A stretch of DNA of 64,000 bases, from contig NC_084714.1 in assembly GCF_033807575.1 (NCBI RefSeq), forward strand, positions 32,501 to 96,500, in the 5' to 3' direction. Both the position numbers and the translations under genes were made by a program. Shown in pieces: positions 42,967 through 52,670 of the stretch. The DNA is from Cydia pomonella. Its lineage: Eukaryota; Arthropoda; Insecta; Lepidoptera; Tortricidae. The notes beneath the pieces were generated by a model. It saw only the letters and a program-made list of their open reading frames with translations. It searched no databases and was not told the DNA's origin. How positions within the stretch are numbered: the first letter of the stretch is position 1; each line of letters starts with the position of its first letter.

Positions 42967-45699
42967 CTAATCCAAGGCCATTCCCTCTACCGCCTCCTTG
43001 CGGGCCACGGGTGTTGTTGTTGTGGCCGCCTGAGAAAGCTGCGAGGAGACCCGAGAGCCATCGCTAGCCTTATTTCCCTTCCTCGAGCGTGACGCAGTGC
43101 ACGTCTTGGAGCCAAGGACGTGACTCGTTGGCTTGCCCGCCGCATCACACACAGCACAATGAGGCGCCGCCGAGCACTGCGCCGCCTTGTGATCAGGCTT
43201 TCCGCAACGGTAGCACAGTCCACCGCGGTCCACTTGCGCCTGACACTGCGCCTTGACATGCCCGCACTCCAGGCAGCGGAAACAGCGCATTATCCTCGGC
43301 TCCAGCAGTTTGACCTGTGCCGAGGACCACCCCACCAGTAAACGACCGCCATCGGCCACCTTTTTTGCCGCTGAAACCGGGCAGCGCACCCACACGGTGC
43401 CGAGACCACTATAGTCCAGGCGAATACCCCCTGTCTTCACCCGGTCTGTGGCACATTCGCCAACTCGGGCGACAGCGGCGACTACCTCCTCCGGGGTTAC
43501 AGAGTCATCCAGGTTTGACAGACGGAGTTCGGCACATTTCGTCGGCCTGGTGATCTTGACTCCCTCCCCCAACTTCTCCGCCAGCTCCTGCGCCAGTTTG
43601 TCAGCCTTCTCGTCACTGGTGACTCCTGGCAGCTCCAGGACCCGTGCACCGGTGACTGCTCGCCGGAAATGCAGGACCGAGATGCCAAGGTCCGCGAGAT
43701 TGACTTTGGCCTTAGCCTCGGCCAGCACCTTGGCATAGGTCGCCCCGCTTGCCTCCGCCTCCGGTTGCAGCGTCAGTACCACTGCTGCCGATCGTGGTGG
43801 ACGGAGATTACGACGGCCTGATTTAGGGCGGGTCTTCGCCTTCTCTGCGGGCTGCGCTTTCGACTGCGCAGCGGCCTTCTTTTTTGCCCCTTTGCTGACC
43901 ACCTTAGTCCATTGCTGGCCCAAGGATGCGGGCGCAGGAGGCAGTGGTTGGAGCTCTCTCGGGGCCGCAACTGCGGCAGGCTGTGAGCTTGTCTTGTTGC
44001 CCTTCTTCTTTCCTGGCTTCCTGCCTTTGGGGCCCTCTTGTGCGGTGGAGGAAGGTGTAGGAGGCGCTTTTGTCTTGCCAGGTGCCTTGTTCAGCCCACT
44101 AGGTCCAGCGACGGGTTGTACCGTTGGGGCTGTACTAGGTGTTCCTCTTTGCCTGTTGTCCACATTAGGGGTAGGTTGGGCCGTCTTTTTTGTTTTGTCA
44201 GCGGCCAGCGGTGGCCGCACAGTCTTAGCTGGAAGGAGCCTGTCCTCTAAGGCTTCCAGACGGGCGTTTACCATTTTGCCCACCCTCATCATCATTGTCC
44301 GCTCGGCTTCCTCTTGGGACGCGCCAGATGGCGTCACAAGCGACTGCTGAGATGCCGGTATCAGCGGTGACGGAGCTGCTCTGGCAAGTCGCAGCTCATT
44401 CCGAAGCTCCTCTTGCTCCTTTTGGAGGTCTGATATCTGCGCTTGCAGTCGAGCGACAGTCCGCTGCAGCATCTTGGTCTCCTCTGTGGTAGTTCGTTCA
44501 AGCATCACTTGGGCGAAATCAGTGATCGCAGCGGCCGCGTCCTTTAACTTCCGCTGGTAGGTACCCTTCAAGTTCCCGGACGTAGCGACCACTCTGTTCA
44601 CCACAGCCACGCTGTCAAGCACTTGCGTATTTAGAGCCGACATTAGCTGGCTCTCTGCCTCTGTGCCATGCGCGACTCTATGCTCCGCGGCTGGCCGCAT
44701 GCGGATGGTCATGCTTTCCAACTCCGTCTCAGCGTGTTCAGCCGCCTGCCGGCGGTATTCTTCCCTCGCCGCTTTAGTTTCTCGGGTCTTGCTTATGGCA
44801 TGACCGCGACCTCGCTTTGATGTGGACTGCGACTTGTTCTTCTCGGCGATCCCGTCAGATTCCGAGCCAGAGCCGTTCAGAGTGCGTTTCCGCCAAAATC
44901 GTCTGTCGCTGTCACTTAATGAGTAGCAACTCATGGCTGAGTCTGACTCAGGCTGATCATCTCCATGCCGGTCATCAACAGCTGGCCCATTTGCCTCTTT
45001 TTCGCCTACACAGGCTCCCGTCTCTTTTTCCTTTACGGTTGCAGCCTGAAACCCTGTGCAGCTCTTCGGAGCTGGAGAGTCGCAGCGGGTTATAAGCACT
45101 TGGATGTCCGGGAGCGATCTCCGGCTCCTCAGTCGACTCCGTGACCCTGCACTTGTTGAGGGCTCCGACATCTCACCGTCCGAGGGGGGCACCGTCGTTA
45201 GCGGACGCTCCTCCGTGGCCACTGCGGATTTTTTTGGGGCTGATCTCTGGACGAAACGACCCTTTTCGTCTCGCGACGGTGAACCACCACCTCTCAGTCT
45301 TAAAGTGCCCAAATTGTCATTTGAGCACTCTCCTGCGTTCTCGCAAAGGTCATTGGTGTTGGAGTGCGACATCAGGTCGCAGTCCTTCACCTCCCATTCG
45401 ACAAGATCCTGATTCCAAATTGTATCAGAGTCCATTTTCGTTGCGCCAAGGTTGTGTTCACGGAGACCGGCACCGTGCCGGCCTACGAGGCGATTGTTGC
45501 CCACCCCTGCATACGGAGGGCAGCCGCCCACCGAAGTGAGCGGACGGGCTTCCTCCTTTCGGAGACCCGCCAGGGGAATATTTTCGCAATCTACCTTCAT
45601 TCTATTATCAATGCTCCACATCGTTGTCTCTTTTTTCGGGGGTGAGCTCCCCCGCACGCTAGGCACTGGACTCCCTCCAGCCATGCATCCCATCGGCAC
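42967..45699 (-). CDS. M5 ORF1 (gag-like) with LRLRGGG motif
   Basis: 910 aa from the first ATG; ATG 45621 (MWSIDNRMK) is a plausible alternative start. GTLRLRGGG (45283-45309) matches the ubiquitin C-terminal LRLRGG. It is followed by SRDEKGRFVQRS, as in M3. The helical middle (MLQRTVARLQAQISDLQKEQ) is almost the same as M1. Then a basic linker, the gag core ([37 protein letters not shown]) and knuckles CFRCLECGHVKAQC, CYRCGKPDHKAAQC and CAVC...H...C. It ends TAG TAA TG: an extra TAG precedes the TAATG that in M1/M2 is the sole stop-start signal. Confidence 0.9.
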   Translation of the reverse strand: MPMGCMAGGSPVPSVRGSSPPKKETTMWSIDNRMKVDCENIPLAGLRKEEARPLTSVGGCPPYAGVGNNRLVGRHGAGLREHNLGATKMDSDTIWNQDLVEWEVKDCDLMSHSNTNDLCENAGECSNDNLGTLRLRGGGSPSRDEKGRFVQRSAPKKSAVATEERPLTTVPPSDGEMSEPSTSAGSRSRLRSRRSLPDIQVLITRCDSPAPKSCTGFQAATVKEKETGACVGEKEANGPAVDDRHGDDQPESDSAMSCYSLSDSDRRFWRKRTLNGSGSESDGIAEKNKSQSTSKRGRGHAISKTRETKAAREEYRRQAAEHAETELESMTIRMRPAAEHRVAHGTEAESQLMSALNTQVLDSVAVVNRVVATSGNLKGTYQRKLKDAAAAITDFAQVMLERTTTEETKMLQRTVARLQAQISDLQKEQEELRNELRLARAAPSPLIPASQQSLVTPSGASQEEAERTMMMRVGKMVNARLEALEDRLLPAKTVRPPLAADKTKKTAQPTPNVDNRQRGTPSTAPTVQPVAGPSGLNKAPGKTKAPPTPSSTAQEGPKGRKPGKKKGNKTSSQPAAVAAPRELQPLPPAPASLGQQWTKVVSKGAKKKAAAQSKAQPAEKAKTRPKSGRRNLRPPRSAAVVLTLQPEAEASGATYAKVLAEAKAKVNLADLGISVLHFRRAVTGARVLELPGVTSDEKADKLAQELAEKLGEGVKITRPTKCAELRLSNLDDSVTPEEVVAAVARVGECATDRVKTGGIRLDYSGLGTVWVRCPVSAAKKVADGGRLLVGWSSAQVKLLEPRIMRCFRCLECGHVKAQCQAQVDRGGLCYRCGKPDHKAAQCSAAPHCAVCDAAGKPTSHVLGSKTCTASRSRKGNKASDGSRVSSQLSQAATTTTPVARKEAVEGMALD

Positions 45700-46076
45700 G
45701 ATCCGCTCACCTTGGGATTGGGGATTTATTATAGTGGTTTACTCCACGCAGCGCTACTCTCAGTGAGCAGCGCCCCCGGCCCGCTCAGTGCGGGTTACGG
45801 GTTGCCCAACGGGAGGCCGAAACCCACCCAGCAGCCACATGACCGTGACCGCCAGACCCGCCGCGCCGCAAGCCTTGAAGGCTCGCCATCCCACGCCGCC
45901 AAAGCGGCCGTCGCGCCAAAGCGCCCGACATCCAACGATGCATAACGCACCACCTCTAAGACGGCTGCATCCCCTGACACCTCAGATTAGCTGAGGCATG
46001 TCGGGAGCAGCCAGCCACAACAAACACGGCACTAAGCCAGCGCAGGAGAAGACTCGACTGCCATGACCACACTGTC
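45700..46076 (-). promoter_or_regulatory. M5 5' leader
   Basis: About 375 nt, GC-rich outer part with no credible ORF. Shares the CCTTGGGATTGGGGAT...TTATAGTGG block with M3. Its outer end faces the P2 leader head-to-head across 39 bp of CCTAA. Confidence 0.6.
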
Positions 46077-46115
46077 AACCTAACCTAACCTAACCTAACC
46101 TAACCTAACCTAACC
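46077..46115 (+). repeat. Telomeric (CCTAA)n tract between opposed 5' ends
   Basis: Eight CCTAA units separating the 5' ends of M5 (minus) and P2 (plus). Confidence 0.95.
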
Positions 46116-46598
46116 AACCTTTTTAAAAGTGACTATACTTCCACCTAGAATTTTGAAATTTAGAACATAGATTCAGTAAATTTTTCCCTATCTTTTGGTA
46201 CTATCCCCACTTTTCTACCCCCTTCCGTTCTCGAGATATTCAATTTTTTCTATTTTCTCAAAATTTTACTTCTTTAAAAATTCATTACTTCTTTTCTGTA
46301 CTAGATATCAACGTCGTTTTCTCTTTGTAACAATCCTTTTGCTAAGCCGCATCTTTTGATATATAACTCATTATTTTCCGTTTACTTTTCTTTAACAAAA
46401 CTTTTAATTTTCTTCAATTTTTCTTTGTTTCACTTATAAACTTACATATAAATCTTCATAACTTATTATCCCACCAGTCGATTCTTACCGTTTTTTCAGT
46501 TTCTTGTGTCAAAAAATTAATTCTTTTGTTGTACAGTTCAATTTTTCCTTACCTTCCCCCCCCCCCCAATTTTTACCTCATACTTACAGTTTTCAAAA
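46116..46598 (+). promoter_or_regulatory. P2 5' leader
   Basis: CT-rich leader resembling that of G3, with the same spacing of TTTTTCCCTATCTTTT (46181) and GAGATATTC (46233). A run of C lies at about 46557-46567. An ATG at 46598-46600 closes the leader but is out of frame with ORF1. Confidence 0.6.
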
Positions 46599-48701
46599 TG
46601 GTTTTTTCGCTCACCTGTAAGAAGTCGTCTTCGATCTGCTAGGCAAGGGTCGCAGGAAGCTCCTCAGGAGTCTCAAAACACTCCTCCAAACCTACCAAAT
46701 GATCCCCAGGAGCAACCAATAGTCGTTCTGGACCGTATCGAGGATCTAAATACCGCAGCAACAAATCCTACTGAAGCGAGCCTCATCGATGTGGTCTCGG
46801 ACGTGCTGGAGAATTGCAGCACGAACACAACCTTCACGCTCGGACGTGCTGAAGAGGCAGAGACCGAGACGGAGCCTGCCGGCACCCCTGGGCCTGAGGG
46901 TGGATTCGGCATCGACAGTTCGAGTGAGATGGAACCACTCTTGCTTAGCCAGGACTCAACAATACCAAACATAGAGACTGTGACACAGACTAAAACGTCG
47001 AAAACCGATCCTCCCATCGACTCTTTGCAAATGCAGCCACAACCGCAGCGGCAGCCGCGGCTGCAATTGCCGCCATCATCACAGCCACCACCACAACTGC
47101 CGTCAGAATCACAGGCACAATCGCAGATACAACAGTTGTCACAGCTGTCACAGCTGTCGCAGATCCAACAGTTGTCACAGCTGTCACAGATTCAACAGTT
47201 GTCAGAGCTGTCTCAGAACCAGGCCCTGCCTAGCAAACCAAAAACAAAGACCACTAAAAAGCTCAGACCTGAAGAGCATGTTGACATCGGTGCATCTGCG
47301 TCCGATGTCACCGACATTGACAGCTTCTTCTCTGTTGTCAGTCACCTGGCCAAATTTACTGAAAAGGCCGTCAACGTGGACAAGAGCGTAAATAAGGCAA
47401 ACAAGGATGCCATAACAAGAGCGTCGTTTGAGATAAGGAAGGCCTTGGACAAAGCAAAGCACATCATGAAATATGATATGCAGCCGTCGAAAGTTAGAGA
47501 GATCAGACAAACACTCGAGGACGCTAGAAGCCCAACCTCTACACGGACCCAGACTGGGTTGTCGAACCTACACGCACCCGCATTCAGATTAGAAACAAAT
47601 GAGGGGCCAAGTGGGACAACCTTGACTGGCGTTACAGAGCATCTTAAGGGACTCACACAGAAGATCGAAGAGTTACCAAGAATGATCGAAACAGCACAAC
47701 TTATAAAAGACACCATCCGCAATGAACTTGGAGACATAAAAACAATACTCTATAATCTCCAAAGATGTGAAAGAGTAGAAACAAGCCAGGTGGCTCGTTT
47801 AACTACCCAGTCGACGCGCCCTGTTTCAGCTGGCTCACCTGGAGAGACTGAAGAAGGGGAAGGAGATGGAGAGTTCATTCCGGTACTTTCTAGGAGAGAA
47901 AAGAAAAGGCTCGCGCAAAGGCAACAAGTTGATACAGCAACTGGGCAAAATACGAAACCCAGATACACAGTCCTTATCGAGTCCATCGACCCCAGGCATA
48001 ACGGTGATGAGATTGCTAAGGAGATAAAGCAGAAGGTCGACGTTGTTGAAATGGGAATCGCGGTTAACAACGTTCGAGTCACAAAACAGCAGAAAGTCGC
48101 CGTCGTCTGCAACTCAGAGAAAGACCGCAAAATGTACGCTGATGCCGTTAAGAAGAACACGGAGCGCCTTACGGTAACCACACCGCAGCTAAGAAAACCT
48201 CTCCTGCGTCTCGTTGGCGTTACACCTGACGTCACTAACGAGAAAGTCGCAGAGGCAATCATTAAACAAAATGAGAACCTCACTGGTAACATATCTCAGG
48301 CTGATAGACAGATCAGGGTCGTTCGACGCTCTAGGGGAAGAACGAATGCGACGAACAACGTGGTCATAGAGGTTAGCCCAACAATGTGGTCCGTACTGAA
48401 AGACAATAAGGTAAGAATCGGCTACCAAATTGTGCCAGTCTACGACCAGTCGCCGATAATACAGTGCTTCCGGTGTCAAGAGTACGGACATAGAGCTCCC
48501 AATTGCACTAACAAAAATGTATGCGGGTACTGCACCATGGAACACGACACACGCAGTTGCTCGCACAGGGAGAGCACTGCACCTTGCTGCGCCAATTGCA
48601 AAAAACTAGGCATGGCCCATGAACACCCCGCTTATCACTCTGGCTGCCCTGAATGGCAAAAATGGGACCGGATAGCACGACTATCGGTCCAATATTGCTA
48701 A
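46599..48701 (+). CDS. P2 ORF1 (gag-like), start uncertain
   Basis: The frame is open from 46599 (WFFRSPVRSRLRSARQ) to the stop at 48701, about 700 codons. The ATG at 46598 is offset by one base, and the first in-frame ATG lies near 46929 (MEPLLLSQ), so a one-base indel at the start, non-AUG initiation or an assembly error is likely. Order: Arg/Ser/Pro-rich N terminus, acidic segment, Gln-rich repeat (47035-47225), helical region, gag core (TPQLRKPLLRLVGVTPDVTN) and knuckles CFRCQEYGHRAPNC, CGYCTMEHDTRSC and CCANC...H...C. It ends in WDRIARLSVQYC, shared with P1. It is distantly related to the gag of G1-G4. Confidence 0.88.
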   Translation, partial: WFFRSPVRSRLRSARQGSQEAPQESQNTPPNLPNDPQEQPIVVLDRIEDLNTAATNPTEASLIDVVSDVLENCSTNTTFTLGRAEEAETETEPAGTPGPEGGFGIDSSSEMEPLLLSQDSTIPNIETVTQTKTSKTDPPIDSLQMQPQPQRQPRLQLPPSSQPPPQLPSESQAQSQIQQLSQLSQLSQIQQLSQLSQIQQLSELSQNQALPSKPKTKTTKKLRPEEHVDIGASASDVTDIDSFFSVVSHLAKFTEKAVNVDKSVNKANKDAITRASFEIRKALDKAKHIMKYDMQPSKVREIRQTLEDARSPTSTRTQTGLSNLHAPAFRLETNEGPSGTTLTGVTEHLKGLTQKIEELPRMIETAQLIKDTIRNELGDIKTILYNLQRCERVETSQVARLTTQSTRPVSAGSPGETEEGEGDGEFIPVLSRREKKRLAQRQQVDTATGQNTKPRYTVLIESIDPRHNGDEIAKEIKQKVDVVEMGIAVNNVRVTKQQKVAVVCNSEKDRKMYADAVKKNTERLTVTTPQLRKPLLRLVGVTPDVTNEKVAEAIIKQNENLTGNISQADRQIRVVRRSRGRTNATNNVVIEVSPTMWSVLKDNKVRIGYQIVPVYDQSPIIQCFRCQEYGHRAPNCTNKNVCGYCTMEHDTRSCSHRESTAPCCANCKKLGMAHEHPAYHSGCPEWQKWDRIARLSVQYC
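47124..47220 (+). repeat. Coding minisatellite in P2 ORF1 (Gln/Ser/Leu-rich)
   Basis: Repeated 27-bp-like unit encoding QQLSQLSQI with internal LSQ triplet repeats. It follows a Pro/Gln-rich stretch from 47035. It is probably a flexible or self-associating segment; P1 is truncated before this point, so the repeat cannot be compared. Confidence 0.8.
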
Positions 48702-48711
48702 GGGCAGCCAG

Positions 48712-51700
48712 ATGCAACCACACAGATACCACAATGCTCAAAGACTCAGAACACCTAAAACAGCCACACTTGAAAATAACCTACTCACTGTAGTTCAAGG
48801 GAATCTTGGCCGAAATCAACATGCCACTGACGAACTAAAAAAGTGTGCCATGGATGATAAATTTGACATACTTCTCATCACCGAGCCATACGTAGGTAAT
48901 GGTACTAAAATGAAGCCAATGACCGACTATGATATATACCAACAGACTGACCTGAATACTACGACACCTACCAAGGCATGCATCGCAGTTAAACGCAATC
49001 TGGGTGTATGCCTGGGCATGATGCAGCACACCACAGCAAACCTAGTCACCATCCAATTAGTCCTGAGAAACAATAAGAAAATATATTTAACTTCTGTATA
49101 CGTAGAACCCAGAGTCGATCCCGCAAACACATTATCACACCTCGAGAATATCGTCAGGACATACAGACAAGAAACACACATTATATGCGGTGATCTGAAT
49201 GGATGGCATACGTCATGGGGTTCAAACAAGAATAATGATCGAGGCAACCTCATTTATGAAATAGCATTGAACAACGATATGGTCACCTGTAACACTGGCA
49301 ATGAACCAACCTTCGAGACTTTCACTCACGGAAGAATCAGAACATCCATAATTGACCTGACATTGGCTTCCCTAAATTTTATAGATAATATCGAAACCTG
49401 GCAAATACGTTACGACATTATGCCTTCCTCGGACCACCATGCTATTCAATTTAAAATTAACCTCCATAGTAATACTGTTAAAAAGAAAACGCCTACATCC
49501 ACCTATAAATATAATACTAACAATGCAAATTGGGAAGAATTCAAAACAACACTGCAAGAAAATATGACGGCATCGGAATATGAGAATATCGACATCAATA
49601 ACCTTAATCACACGGAACTAGACACATACGTAAATAATATCACAAATATAATCATACAGACATGCAACTCGACTCTAAGAACTAAAACACCTTACCTGCG
49701 TATCCCATGGTGGACCGAGGAGTTAACTGCCCTGAAAAAGAAAGTTACGTTCTTACATCACCGTTTACGAGATCTCAAGAGAGGTAACAAGGATCTCACC
49801 AATATCATTGTGGAACTCAATGATGCCCGGGACGAATACACCGCAAAGATGCGCGAAACGTCGACCCAGGGTTTCAGAGATTTCTGCAATAATCAGGGGA
49901 AGGAGGATGTGTGGTCCATAACAAACAGGTTACTCAAGAGTAAACCACAACCACAGCCACCTGCCACACTAAAAGTAAGCGAATTCTGTTACACTACATC
50001 TTCAATGGACACAGCGGAGAAACTCATAGCTAAATTCTTCCCTGATGATTGCACTAATGAAGATACAAATCATCACACACAAATCAGAAATTTTGTTCAT
50101 ACAACCTGTCAAGCAATAGAAACCGATAATGAACCTCCTTTTACCACAGCAGAGGTTAAGGAGGCCATTAAATATATGTCTCCCAAAAAAGCACCCGGTA
50201 ACGACCATTTAACTGCGGACATATGTAGACATTTTATAGACTGTTACCCCGATCTAACAACAAACATATTCAACCGCTGCCTCACTCTGAGCCACTTCCC
50301 CACTTCTTGGAAGTGCGCATACATTAAAACCCTACCTAAACCTAGCAAAGACAATTATAACAGTATATCTTCATACCGACCGATAGGTCTTATTAATGTG
50401 TTTGGCAAAGTCCTGGAGAAATTAATCGCAAAACGACTCACCTTTTTCTTACAAAAAACATCATCATGCAGTGACCACCAGTATGGATTCAGGGAACAAA
50501 GGTCATCGACAGATGCATTAGTCAAAGCCATTAACATCATAAAACAGGCTAAAGAAAGTCGTAAACTAGTGTTGGCCATCTCATTAGACATCGAAGGCGC
50601 CTTTGACCATGCCTGGTGGCCAGCACTGCTTGAGAGACTTCATGACATACAATGCCCTAAAAATATTTATAAAATTATAAATAACTACCTGACCAATCGC
50701 ACTGTGGTCCTAAGTTATGCCGACGCAAAAGTCTCCAAAACACAGTCCAGGGGGTGTGTCCAGGGATCAGTCCTCGGGCCCATCTTCTGGAATGTTATCA
50801 TGGACTCACTATTAAGCCTGACATTGCCAACAGGCAACTACATCCAGGCCTACGCGGACGATGTCTTACTCATATGCTCAGGCAAGAATCTAGCAGAACT
50901 AGAATATAACACCAACAAAATACTCCATGATGTATACAGCTGGGGTGCTATCAACAAACTAAAATTCGGTCCTCAAAAGACCAAAATGATCACTCCTACC
51001 CCAAAGGCCAAGGCTGTGCGGATACAAATGAATGGTGTGGATATACAATTCGACAGCCAGTTAAAACTGCTAGGAGTGATCATTGATGAGCGTTTGAATT
51101 TCATTGAACACAGTAGGTATATAGTGAAAAAGGCCCAAGCTATATACCGTAAACTATCGATGTATATAAAGCCAACATGGGGTATCCACGCTGAAAACGT
51201 CAACACCATATACAGACAAGTGATAGAGCCAATTGTTACTTATGCTGCAGAAGTCTGGCATACTGCCACAAACTATAAGAAAGTGGCTAATCTGTTATTA
51301 AGTCTTCAGCGTGGATTCGCCATAAAAATAATACATGGCTTCAGAACGTTACCAACTGTAGCATCGATTGCGCTCGCAGGTCTTATGCCACTACATCTAA
51401 AAGTCAGGGAAGTAGCATCTACCGAAAATGTGAAGCGCTGTCAGATAACTGACTACCTATCAGCGGACATATTATATGATAAGCGTGTGCCGGTAACGGA
51501 GCTTTTACACCCGGCTAACAGAATTGACATAACAATTACAGAGGTTAACAATCAAGCACAGTTGGACACATTCTATGAAGGAGAAATGCATCGTGTGTTT
51601 ACAGATGGGAGCAAGTACGATGGCCTGGTCGGTGCAGCTGTTATAATCGACTACCCCGACGGTAGGAGTTTCACGAAGAAACTCAAACTACATGGCAGCT

Positions 51701-52458
51701 GCACGGTTTTCCAGGCGGAGTGCTTCGCTCTCGAACACGCCTGCCACGAAATTCAGACACAGGAATTCCCCAAAGTTGCTGTCTTCTCGGACTCTAAGTC
51801 CGCCTTGCTGGAAATCTCTAATAGAAGTAGCACCAATCGGATCGTCAATAGGATACATAAAATACTGCACAACATCAAAGAGTCCGGGAAGACAACAATT
51901 GAGTTCTGCTGGATTAAAGCGCATGTCGGCTTGGGAGGTAACGAGCGAGCCGACCATGCAGCCAAAATCGCAGCGGCTTTAGATAGGTCTCCTGACTATG
52001 ACTTCTTCCCATTATCGTTCCATAAATTGCACCACAGACGACATACCGACATAATTTATAACGAACTCTATAAAGACAGTCTGACAGGGAGACATGTAAA
52101 ACAATACCTGCCAAATATAGAATCGATTAGGAAACTACGCGGCTCCATGCCAATTAGTTTCCAATTGACGCAAGTTCTGACTGGGCATGGTTATAACAAA
52201 TCATATCTATATCGCTTCAAAATAACAACTGACGATACATGCCCCTGTGATAACGTCACCTGTCAAACTATAGATCACCTACTAAAACATTGTCCAAAAT
52301 TCGACTATGCTCGCATCAATCACGAAATAATTTGCAATAATTTCCAAATTGATCCCTATACTATAGACCAAATCATTTCTAAAGAATCAACAATAGAATC
52401 TTTCACAGCACTCATCAACAAAATAGTCAACAGCCTAAAAAAGTTTAATAATACATAA
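48712..52458 (+). CDS. P2 ORF2: endonuclease, reverse transcriptase and RNase H, intact
   Basis: 1248 aa, ATG 10 nt after the ORF1 stop. APE-type endonuclease: VVQGNLGRNQHATDEL, TEPYVGNG, GDLNGWHTSWGS and SSDHHAIQF with S240-D241-H242. RT: SSYRPIGLINVFGKVLEKL, YGFREQRSSTDAL, SLDIEGAFDHAWW, RGCVQGSVLGPIFWN and YADD at 714-717. RNase H: TDGSK with D965, QAEC with E1003, SDSKSALLE with D1027 and GGNERADHAAK with D1081, so all four acidic residues are present. The C terminus has QLTQVLTGHGYNKSYL and a CPC...H...C finger. It nicks telomeric DNA and copies element RNA (family knowledge). The RNase H domain distinguishes it from all minus-strand elements here. Confidence 0.95.
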   Translation: MQPHRYHNAQRLRTPKTATLENNLLTVVQGNLGRNQHATDELKKCAMDDKFDILLITEPYVGNGTKMKPMTDYDIYQQTDLNTTTPTKACIAVKRNLGVCLGMMQHTTANLVTIQLVLRNNKKIYLTSVYVEPRVDPANTLSHLENIVRTYRQETHIICGDLNGWHTSWGSNKNNDRGNLIYEIALNNDMVTCNTGNEPTFETFTHGRIRTSIIDLTLASLNFIDNIETWQIRYDIMPSSDHHAIQFKINLHSNTVKKKTPTSTYKYNTNNANWEEFKTTLQENMTASEYENIDINNLNHTELDTYVNNITNIIIQTCNSTLRTKTPYLRIPWWTEELTALKKKVTFLHHRLRDLKRGNKDLTNIIVELNDARDEYTAKMRETSTQGFRDFCNNQGKEDVWSITNRLLKSKPQPQPPATLKVSEFCYTTSSMDTAEKLIAKFFPDDCTNEDTNHHTQIRNFVHTTCQAIETDNEPPFTTAEVKEAIKYMSPKKAPGNDHLTADICRHFIDCYPDLTTNIFNRCLTLSHFPTSWKCAYIKTLPKPSKDNYNSISSYRPIGLINVFGKVLEKLIAKRLTFFLQKTSSCSDHQYGFREQRSSTDALVKAINIIKQAKESRKLVLAISLDIEGAFDHAWWPALLERLHDIQCPKNIYKIINNYLTNRTVVLSYADAKVSKTQSRGCVQGSVLGPIFWNVIMDSLLSLTLPTGNYIQAYADDVLLICSGKNLAELEYNTNKILHDVYSWGAINKLKFGPQKTKMITPTPKAKAVRIQMNGVDIQFDSQLKLLGVIIDERLNFIEHSRYIVKKAQAIYRKLSMYIKPTWGIHAENVNTIYRQVIEPIVTYAAEVWHTATNYKKVANLLLSLQRGFAIKIIHGFRTLPTVASIALAGLMPLHLKVREVASTENVKRCQITDYLSADILYDKRVPVTELLHPANRIDITITEVNNQAQLDTFYEGEMHRVFTDGSKYDGLVGAAVIIDYPDGRSFTKKLKLHGSCTVFQAECFALEHACHEIQTQEFPKVAVFSDSKSALLEISNRSSTNRIVNRIHKILHNIKESGKTTIEFCWIKAHVGLGGNERADHAAKIAAALDRSPDYDFFPLSFHKLHHRRHTDIIYNELYKDSLTGRHVKQYLPNIESIRKLRGSMPISFQLTQVLTGHGYNKSYLYRFKITTDDTCPCDNVTCQTIDHLLKHCPKFDYARINHEIICNNFQIDPYTIDQIISKESTIESFTALINKIVNSLKKFNNT

Positions 52459-52670
52459 GCAGTAAATTATACACATGGAAACATGTCGCCCGTACCTATT
52501 TGCGGGGGCACGACTCCATGGCAATAGCTCATGGCTGGGTATCGGTAGTACCTCATGATCAGAGGACCATATACACCCAGCCAGTAAAATTTCACCACCA
52601 AATAGTTTCAGGGTAGACGGTCGCCCGTGTGTAAGCGAGGGCCATCTGCCCATTAACAAAACAGTTAAAT
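52459..52670 (+). promoter_or_regulatory. P2 3' UTR with modules A, B and C
   Basis: A (about 52475-52521) has CATGGA/TCCATG arms and the core GTCGCCCGTACC...GCGGGGG. B (about 52530-52583) has GGCTGGGT/ACCCAGCC outside and CCTC/GAGG inside. C (52611-52651) has GGGTAGACGG/CCATCTGCCC, paired apart from one mismatch and one wobble, around TCGCCCGTGTGTAAGCGAGGG. The arms differ from every other copy but still pair. Confidence 0.78.

Larger units (their letters stand above)
39465..46076 (-). mobile_element. TRAS-like element M5
   Basis: Tail 39465-39497, 3' UTR to 39815, ORF2 39816-42964 (one frameshift), ORF1 42967-45699 and leader to about 46076, where it meets CCTAA. ORF2 is of the M4/M7 type, whereas its ORF1 middle region is like M1. 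Full length. The 3' end has AGAGGGG/CCCCTCT arms and an ACCACCCAGGC/GCCTGGGGTGGT inner stem. Confidence 0.92.
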
